DNA of 64,000 nucleotides, taken from NCBI RefSeq assembly GCF_013166515.1, contig NZ_JABKKJ010000001.1, forward strand, positions 341,398 to 405,397, given 5' to 3'. How positions within the stretch are numbered: the first letter of the stretch is position 1; every line of letters starts with the position of its first letter. The position numbers and the translations under genes were made by a program. The notes under the pieces are model-generated. The model was not told where the DNA came from. It ran no database searches and saw only the letters and a program-made list of their open reading frames with translations. This DNA is from Xylanibacter caecicola (GTDB lineage: Bacteria; Bacteroidota; Bacteroidia; Bacteroidales; Bacteroidaceae). Below are positions 58,221 through 64,000 of this stretch, one piece after another.

Positions 58221-59347
58221 TGCAGAATATTATGATAATGGCAATATTGGCAGCTTTGAATATAGCTGCTTGTACATCGGCAGGTACGGACAGACAGTTG
58301 TCCGTGCCTGTTGTCGTTAATGACAGTGTGGTTGCGGACACCGATACCGCAGGAGTGGGTATGGAGAACAGACGTGATACTTTTGTGGTATCGCTGACAG
58401 GAGATATAATGATGGGCACAACTTTTCCGGAAGTGAGGCTGCCTGCAAACGGCGGAAAAGACTTGTTCCGCGATGTAAGACCGTTTCTTGTAAATGCCGA
58501 TATTGCCGTCGGTAACCTTGAGGGCACGTTGTGTGATGTTGAAGATACTTCAAAGAAGAAGACGGTTCACAGCTATTCTTTCCGCACTCCGCCTGCCTAT
58601 GCCTCGTTGTTGAGAGATGCCGGATATGATTTTCTTAGCATGGCAAACAATCATGCATTCGATTTCGGTATAGATGGAGTCATGTCTACAGAGAAAGTAT
58701 TAGAGGGGCAGGGCATAAAGTATGCAGGTCTGCGAGGGCGGACGGCAATGGCTGTTGTTGAGCGTGACAGTATAAGATTCGGCTTCTGTGCCTTTGGACA
58801 TAACGGATATACATTCCGTACGCAGGAACTTGACGGTGTGAAAGCTATACTCGACAGTTTGAAAGAATGTTCGGACATCATTGTTGTGTCTTTTCATGGC
58901 GGAGCGGAGGGAAAGGCTTGTCGCCGTCTTCCATATGGCAAAGAAACTTTTCTTAATGAAGATCGCGGCTCATTGCGTGATTTTGCACATTTCTGTATAG
59001 ACAACGGTGCCGATATTGTTTATGGGCACGGACCGCATGTTGTGCGCTGTATGGAGGTTTATAAAGACCGTTTCATTGCTTACAGTCTTGGAAACTTCTG
59101 TACTCCATACGGAATAAACACTACGGGAATTTCCGGTTATGCTCCGGTGGTGAGCATAAAGGTGAACCGCAGTGGCGAGTTTCTGTCAGGACAGATACAC
59201 CCGTTTGTACAGCGTTATGGCATAGGACCGCGGCGCGACACCACAGGAGTTGTCGTGAAAGAGATAAGAACTCTTACCGGATTGGATATAAAAGGCGGCA
59301 AGATAAGCATATCGGATAACGGCGTGATTGAGAAAGACAAAAAGTGA
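58220..59347 (+). CDS. CapA-like lipoprotein (poly-gamma-glutamate synthesis type phosphoesterase)
   Basis: A 375-aa lipoprotein (lipobox LNIAACTS, Cys18). The CapA fold shows SLTGDIMMG with the metal-site Asp, GNLEGTL, LSMANNHAFDFG and VVSFHGGAEGK, then YGHGPHVVRCME. CapA-type phosphoesterases are associated with capsule or cell-surface polymers. It is translationally coupled to the NlpC/P60 peptidase, suggesting a joint wall or surface function. Confidence 0.82.
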   Translation: MQNIMIMAILAALNIAACTSAGTDRQLSVPVVVNDSVVADTDTAGVGMENRRDTFVVSLTGDIMMGTTFPEVRLPANGGKDLFRDVRPFLVNADIAVGNLEGTLCDVEDTSKKKTVHSYSFRTPPAYASLLRDAGYDFLSMANNHAFDFGIDGVMSTEKVLEGQGIKYAGLRGRTAMAVVERDSIRFGFCAFGHNGYTFRTQELDGVKAILDSLKECSDIIVVSFHGGAEGKACRRLPYGKETFLNEDRGSLRDFAHFCIDNGADIVYGHGPHVVRCMEVYKDRFIAYSLGNFCTPYGINTTGISGYAPVVSIKVNRSGEFLSGQIHPFVQRYGIGPRRDTTGVVVKEIRTLTGLDIKGGKISISDNGVIEKDKK

Positions 59348-59414
59348 ACCGCTGCTGTATCTTGTTCTTGTCGCACGTTTGTGACAGTGCTTTCGGACAA
59401 GGGATAGAATAAAA

Positions 59415-59453
59415 AAGGAATGTCAGAAATAATAATCCTGACATTCCTTTTTT
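59415..59453. terminator. Strong bidirectional terminator
   Basis: AAGGAATGTCAG (59415-59426) pairs with CTGACATTCCTT (59438-59449), flanked by A and T runs on both sides, between the convergent CapA-like and small genes. Confidence 0.8.
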
Positions 59454-59521
59454 ATTTTAACGTAAGTCTGACTTCGTCGCACCTACGTTATTTTATGTTG
59501 TCGCCTGTTAAAAATCAACGG

Positions 59522-59737
59522 TTAGAACTCTTCTTCGTCGTCCCATATATTATATCCCGGGTTGGGTTTTGATTCGTCGGGAACCTCTCCGTCGCCATAT
59601 TCGGGACCGGTGATGTCTTCATTAACGTCTGGTGAAGTGTCTACTGTTATGTTCTTATCGGATGAACCTGCCAGCATGCCGCCGTCTGTATATACTCTTA
59701 TTATCTCACAGCAGGGTTTGATATATATCGTTTTCAT
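59522..59737 (-). CDS. Small acidic protein downstream of the glycan hydrolase
   Basis: The 71-aa ORF starts MKTIYIKPCCEIIRVYTDGG and ends in an acidic tail (NIWDDEEEF). Short Prevotella ORFs of this type are often found beside surface enzyme genes. No function is known. It is 15 bp downstream of the 1204-aa enzyme, probably in one operon. Confidence 0.55.
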   Translation of the reverse strand: MKTIYIKPCCEIIRVYTDGGMLAGSSDKNITVDTSPDVNEDITGPEYGDGEVPDESKPNPGYNIWDDEEEF

Positions 59738-59752
59738 TGAAATGTCTTTTAT

Positions 59753-62700
59753 TTATTTTACAATCATTTTTTGTCCGTTCACGATATATATGCCCTTTGG
59801 CAGTCCGTTGGTCGTTTCGGAAATTCTTTGTCCGTTGAGGTTATATACCCCCCCTAATCCGATTTCTGACAGTGTGTCACGTGAAAGTTCCGTGAAGCCG
59901 ATAGATGTTGTGCCGCCGTGTTCGTTGTTGTCTTCCACTCCCGTGTACGACATTGCTATGGACTTTGCTGCCGGTGTGCCGTCTTTTTTCTCTATATACG
60001 AGCGATATCCTTTGCCGTAGGATGTACCTTGCGATATATACAGTTTGCCGTTGCCGTCGCTGAGGAAGATGTCTCCTTTCTTGTAGTTTACGCTGTAGCC
60101 TGCAGTGCCGGTAGCATTTTCAACGTTGGCGGTGGAATATCCGGGTGTTCCTTTGGCAGTGTAGCTGCCGCAGTCTATGTCGTTTTGCACAATAGACGGG
60201 TCTATATATTTATTATTCAGGGCAAACGATGTTACTGCTTTGGTCGGCTTTATCAGATAAGGATAGCCGGCGAGAATGTTCTGTATCTCGTGATATCTGA
60301 AGTGCAGGTTTGCGGCATCTCCGCTTATCTCTGCTTTCTCGAGAATTATTATCTGTGTACCTTCACCGAAAACTGTCTTTACTTCATTTTCCGTCATATT
60401 AAACGGCAGAGTCAGCGTGTTCCATTGACCGGCATTTAAGGAGCGGTTCAGGGTTATGCTGGCATATCCCGTAGCTTCGTTTGTTGCATTATATTTTGTT
60501 GTTTCAGATAGTTCTGCCGTGACTGTTTGTTGTGTCTTGTCCGGAATGAACGATGCGCCGCAGAAAGCCATTGCCGATGTGTTGGAGAACAGATAGTATG
60601 TCTCGTTGGGTATTACGTCAAATTCGTATTTTGTAACATCGCCTGTTCCGGTTGTTGTATTCTTTAAAACATCGCCTCGCTGGTTGGTTATATAAAAATC
60701 ACCGTTGTGCATTACGTATGCCGTGAGTTTTCCGCTCTTTGTCGGTTCCATTGTCATGAATGCACCGCGCACGGGCAGTGTGAAAGGAGAGTTTTCCGTA
60801 AACGTTCCTTTCATTTCATCGTGTGCCGCGTTTTTGCCAAGAAAGTATGTATTAAATCCGTCAATATCCGTATTGCTTTTCGTTGCCGGTTCCCATGCGT
60901 CTGTAACGTCTCCGCTTCCTTCCATGTTATAGCTTCCACCGTTATGTTTCCAACCGCCGAAGGTCATGTTTACAAGAATCTTGTCACCATTATTAACATC
61001 CTTAATATAGCGTGATGTGTTCAGAGCCGGGGTCTTGTAGTTGGTCTTTACCCTATAGCTGTAGTTTGTTTTGGAAGGATCTGTTTTAGGAGAACCTATA
61101 TTTATCGAATTAAATTTTCCATTTTTGTTATTCCAAAGATATAGTTCTTTTTTTCCAACTAAAGTTGTATTGCTATTTGTAATTGTGTATTGGTCTGTTA
61201 TTAAGTTGTCTTCCTTACGAGTACTACTACTGGTTATATAAAAAGATGCATCGGGTTGTTCAGTTGTGATTTTAATAATATCACCAACAGAGATAGCCTT
61301 GTCTAAAATGATTTTAATGTAAACCTTAGAACTTCCTGTAAGTACGATATGTCCTTTTTTATTTACACTTGCAATGATACTTACCTCACTTGATTTCCCG
61401 TTATATGCGCTTGCCGTTCCTCCTTGTATATCTGCATAAGCAGATGACAAGTTGAGGGTTCCTTCTGCCTCCAATTTATATCCACTTGTGGTTGTTACAT
61501 TTAATGAAAAATAGTTAGAAGTTGATGATGATGGGTTATCAACCTCTGTATCACCCTCAACCTTTTCCGTTGCAGTAACCTTGGTTGAGCTTGACCTTAT
61601 TGTCGTGTTTCCGGAAGTAGCTTCACAATAATATGTTCCACTTTCTTCCGGACAGAATGTTGCAGTAGTTGCTCCTTCAACCTTTGTGCCGTCTTCCTTA
61701 TACCACTGATATGCAGGTGTGCCGCTACCGGCAGCCTCTATGGATATTGTACTCGTTGTACCGGAAGTAAGGTCATAACTTGGTGCAAGGTCTTTTGTAA
61801 AGAGTATTTCGCTGTCTTTCTGATATAGACGCTCGTATTCTGTTGCGGCAAGGATAAAGGCGCCTAGGACCTTTCCTTCGGTCACTTTCTCGCTTTTAGC
61901 AACCTTTGCCACATCATATCCCAAAAGATAATATTCTTTTGAACCGTCACGGAAACGTTCTTTTCCTATCTCATAGTTAGTTCCTTTACCTCCCAATCCT
62001 GCCGAGCGGCAGCTGCCGAACAAGTGTACACCTTCACTGCCGTCTGTTGCAAAGAACTGATTTATAAGGCACTGGTAGGCTTTCTTTGCAGTTTCTTCGT
62101 ATGTGTTCTTATCTATATATCCTAACCGGATAGCTTTGAGGTATGCAGCTGCGAAGATTGCTGTCGCTGACGATTCTACATAGTTGTATGTTTTAATATG
62201 GCTCTTTCCGTTGTTATATGTGCTTGCCGAGTATGTACCGTCTTCGTCAAGTATTTGATACCAGCCACCGGTTACATTGTCCTGCCTGTCTTTCAATCCG
62301 TCGGAGAGTTTTCCGAGATATCCTTTTATCCTTGTAAATCTTGCATCGCTATCGGGTATTCTCGCCTTGTTCATTTCTTCCAATATATCGACAAGTGCAA
62401 GGAAATACCAGCCGCAGGCACGGGCCCAATAGGTTGAGGAATGGAAACAATAGGGGTTGGTTGCACTTATGCCTTGCCATGTATCAGAATTAGAAACGCT
62501 GTTCGTACCTGCATTGGCATCGAAAGCATGGTACAGCAATTTGTCCGTCGGGTTCCAGCACATATTCCACACTATATCGAGCTGTTTGGTTGCGAGATCC
62601 CAGTCGCTGCTGCCGTCCACATTTGTATACGAATTGTTATAGTTTACAAGCTGTGCAAGCAGTGCCGCTCCCATGTATTGTCCGTCAAGCCACATTTGGT

Positions 62701-63367
62701 TGTTGTAGTCTTTTTTATGCCACCATCCGCCTGTGACATCATAGCCTGCACTTTCTGCTATTGTTCCGGTATTTATCCTGCATAAACTGTTATGTGCATT
62801 AAGTCCTGTTATAGCTTTGTCAAGAGCTGTCTTCGTGTTTGAGTATGTAGTATTGTTTGGATAGTATCCGTTGGTTGCAGACATTTCACGCAGTGGTATG
62901 TATAATTTTACTGCATTAAGGTCATCAAGACTGCCGCCACCGGTTGCAACACCGTCATAAAACTTGTTGCCGTAGTCTTCGACACTAAGATACCATGGTT
63001 TTGCCCACGAACCAGCCCAGTTGAACTGACTGTAGTATTGCGATGCCTCTATTATACCTTTGGCTACAAGTCCCGGAACATAATCCAACGTTTTTTTACC
63101 GTCAACTCGCCCTACAGCTTGATTGCCGGATTTATCATATACGGCAAGACCTACTTTTGTAGTGTTTGCATAAAAATCATTGATACGCGAGTTTATCACC
63201 CATTGTGAGTAGCGTACACCTTCATTGAACGAGAAGTCGCTCTCCGTTGTCTGTGCCTTTGTTACACAATGCCCTGCAAAAATAAGATATACAGGCAATG
63301 TTTTCCTTACAAAGGCACCGAGCCGTGAGTATACTTCACGCCCCTTGCGCAGTAAGTAATCTTGCAT
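59753..63367 (-). CDS. Large secreted GH88/105-type glycan hydrolase with C-terminal sorting-like domain
   Basis: A 1204-aa multidomain enzyme. The N-terminus has an unusual long, basic leader and a hydrophobic stretch ending VTKAQT. Residues about 50-520 form an alpha/alpha toroid of the GH88/105 type with the catalytic-type Asp in NQMWLDGQYMG, plus WARACGWYFLALVDIL. An Ig-like module (about 530-610) and further beta domains follow. The C-terminus GLPKGIYIVNGQKMIVK resembles Prevotella/T9SS sorting tails. It would release unsaturated uronic acids from pectin or other acidic glycans; the substrate cannot be read off. Confidence 0.8.
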   Translation of the reverse strand: MQDYLLRKGREVYSRLGAFVRKTLPVYLIFAGHCVTKAQTTESDFSFNEGVRYSQWVINSRINDFYANTTKVGLAVYDKSGNQAVGRVDGKKTLDYVPGLVAKGIIEASQYYSQFNWAGSWAKPWYLSVEDYGNKFYDGVATGGGSLDDLNAVKLYIPLREMSATNGYYPNNTTYSNTKTALDKAITGLNAHNSLCRINTGTIAESAGYDVTGGWWHKKDYNNQMWLDGQYMGAALLAQLVNYNNSYTNVDGSSDWDLATKQLDIVWNMCWNPTDKLLYHAFDANAGTNSVSNSDTWQGISATNPYCFHSSTYWARACGWYFLALVDILEEMNKARIPDSDARFTRIKGYLGKLSDGLKDRQDNVTGGWYQILDEDGTYSASTYNNGKSHIKTYNYVESSATAIFAAAYLKAIRLGYIDKNTYEETAKKAYQCLINQFFATDGSEGVHLFGSCRSAGLGGKGTNYEIGKERFRDGSKEYYLLGYDVAKVAKSEKVTEGKVLGAFILAATEYERLYQKDSEILFTKDLAPSYDLTSGTTSTISIEAAGSGTPAYQWYKEDGTKVEGATTATFCPEESGTYYCEATSGNTTIRSSSTKVTATEKVEGDTEVDNPSSSTSNYFSLNVTTTSGYKLEAEGTLNLSSAYADIQGGTASAYNGKSSEVSIIASVNKKGHIVLTGSSKVYIKIILDKAISVGDIIKITTEQPDASFYITSSSTRKEDNLITDQYTITNSNTTLVGKKELYLWNNKNGKFNSINIGSPKTDPSKTNYSYRVKTNYKTPALNTSRYIKDVNNGDKILVNMTFGGWKHNGGSYNMEGSGDVTDAWEPATKSNTDIDGFNTYFLGKNAAHDEMKGTFTENSPFTLPVRGAFMTMEPTKSGKLTAYVMHNGDFYITNQRGDVLKNTTTGTGDVTKYEFDVIPNETYYLFSNTSAMAFCGASFIPDKTQQTVTAELSETTKYNATNEATGYASITLNRSLNAGQWNTLTLPFNMTENEVKTVFGEGTQIIILEKAEISGDAANLHFRYHEIQNILAGYPYLIKPTKAVTSFALNNKYIDPSIVQNDIDCGSYTAKGTPGYSTANVENATGTAGYSVNYKKGDIFLSDGNGKLYISQGTSYGKGYRSYIEKKDGTPAAKSIAMSYTGVEDNNEHGGTTSIGFTELSRDTLSEIGLGGVYNLNGQRISETTNGLPKGIYIVNGQKMIVK

Positions 63368-63466
63368 TTCTTGTTATTTTAGTTGTTTATACTATTTTAG
63401 TAGTTAGTAGTTTGTCATAGCAATGTGGCGCATTGTTTGCGCACACGTTTTTAATCAAAAGTTGTG

Positions 63467-63474
63467 CAAATATA
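63467..63474 (-). promoter_or_regulatory. -7 box of the glycan hydrolase gene
   Basis: Minus-strand TATATTTG, 100 bp upstream of the start. An identical octamer lies at 63601-63608, so there may be a second promoter. The stretch 63368-64000 otherwise holds no gene. Confidence 0.5.
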
Positions 63475-63799
63475 CGAATAAGTCGAGAACAAAACAACAA
63501 ATTCATTTGTTTTTTGTCGAGCGTGAGTATATTCGACAAAACAAAATAGCGATAGTCTGGCTTTAGCCAGGTTCGCGATGGCGAAGCCAATTTTGTGAGT
63601 CAAATATACGAAAAAGCTTTCATTTAACAACTTATTTGTATATCTAATGCCTTTTTCAATAACATTTTAATAACAAAAAATCGAAAGACTCGCTTTTTGA
63701 ATATTTCCTATTGCATGATTTAATCATTGTCTTTCTACCAATACTTACAATCCGTAATATATAGCCGTGGTTGGCTTACGATTTTAAACCGACATCTTT

Positions 63800-63874
63800 C
63801 GCATTCCAAAAGCATACCTTTAAGACATCTAAAGCTATCATTTAGCACTCTTAAAGGTATGCTTTTGGAATGCG
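63800..63874. repeat. Perfect 26-bp inverted repeat
   Basis: 63800-63825 and 63849-63874 are exact reverse complements with a 23-nt loop that itself can pair (CTAAA/TTTAG). It is AT-rich and belongs to a gene-free stretch. Similar in design to the 5007-5043 hairpin, it may be a member of a dispersed Prevotella repeat family. Confidence 0.65.
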
Positions 63875-63934
63875 TGAAGATTCCAAATCGAAGTGCAAAA
63901 TTTTGATTTAGGAATTACCTCTTTCAGAGTATTG

Positions 63935-63974
63935 TCCGTCCTCTCTTGGGGGCGCGCCCCCAAGAGAGGACGGA
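63935..63974. repeat. Perfect 40-bp palindrome
   Basis: The two 20-bp arms are exact reverse complements with no spacer (centre at GGGGGCG|CGCCCCC). GC-rich in an AT-rich setting, it stands alone without a coding gene in the window. Confidence 0.7.
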
Positions 63975-64000
63975 GCCAAAGTTTTTAACTGACAAAACAA

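Noticed and set aside
1..64000. CRISPR arrays, rRNA genes or insertion sequences
   Set aside because: No regularly spaced identical repeats, no rRNA-like stretch and no IS transposase apart from the phage MuA were seen.

Overview
The window looks like a Prevotella-type member of the Bacteroidota. The chromosomal genes include gldH, the PSP1/RicT-like protein, a PorT-type barrel, a glycan hydrolase with a PKGIYI...K-type tail, and promoters with the TAnnTTTG -7 box. A roughly 36.6 kb Mu-like transposable prophage (about 17.15-53.8 kb) interrupts the chromosome and appears more GC-rich than its flanks.

Left chromosome (1-17.1 kb): hpt (5' truncated), adk, obg and pgeF run rightward. A two-gene split 5'-nucleotidase operon and a XylE-like sugar porter run leftward. 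holB, the PSP1/RicT-like gene and gldH run rightward. Then comes the leftward cell-shape operon mreB-mreC-mreD-mrdA-rodA, headed by a stand-alone IMP cyclohydrolase domain (the N-terminal half of PurH).

Prophage, read right to left as in Mu: a rightward repressor with three palindromic operator-like sites faces a leftward early operon (small regulator, DDE transposase A, ATPase B, a second P-loop ATPase, GemA-like protein, DUF4406 and DUF3164 proteins). A rightward head cluster follows (terminase subunits, DUF1320 connector, DUF935 portal, MuF protein, gpG-like protein and a tail-completion candidate). Unlike Mu, the rest of the late genes run leftward from a tRNA-CAT gene: protease/scaffold, capsid, amidase, nested spanins, sheath, tube, frameshifted tail chaperone, tape measure, baseplate, fibres and a Dam methylase.

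Three parts of the prophage stand out. First, a complete diversity-generating retroelement (DGR) sits inside the baseplate/fibre region: a 500-aa target with a 117-bp variable repeat, a matching template repeat and a DGR-type reverse transcriptase. Second, the MuF head protein carries a C-terminal papain-fold (Tox-PL-like) domain, with a small convergent gene that has its own promoter and could be its immunity gene. Third, a probable structured non-coding RNA of about 285 nt, with promoter and terminator, lies between dam and the last fibre gene.

Right chromosome (53.8-64 kb): a 2[4Fe-4S] ferredoxin, a PorT-like barrel, a stand-alone AICAR transformylase (the other PurH activity), an NlpC/P60 peptidase with a CapA-like lipoprotein, and a 1204-aa GH88/105-type glycan hydrolase. 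Several long inverted repeats occur between host genes, including a perfect 40-bp palindrome near the right edge.
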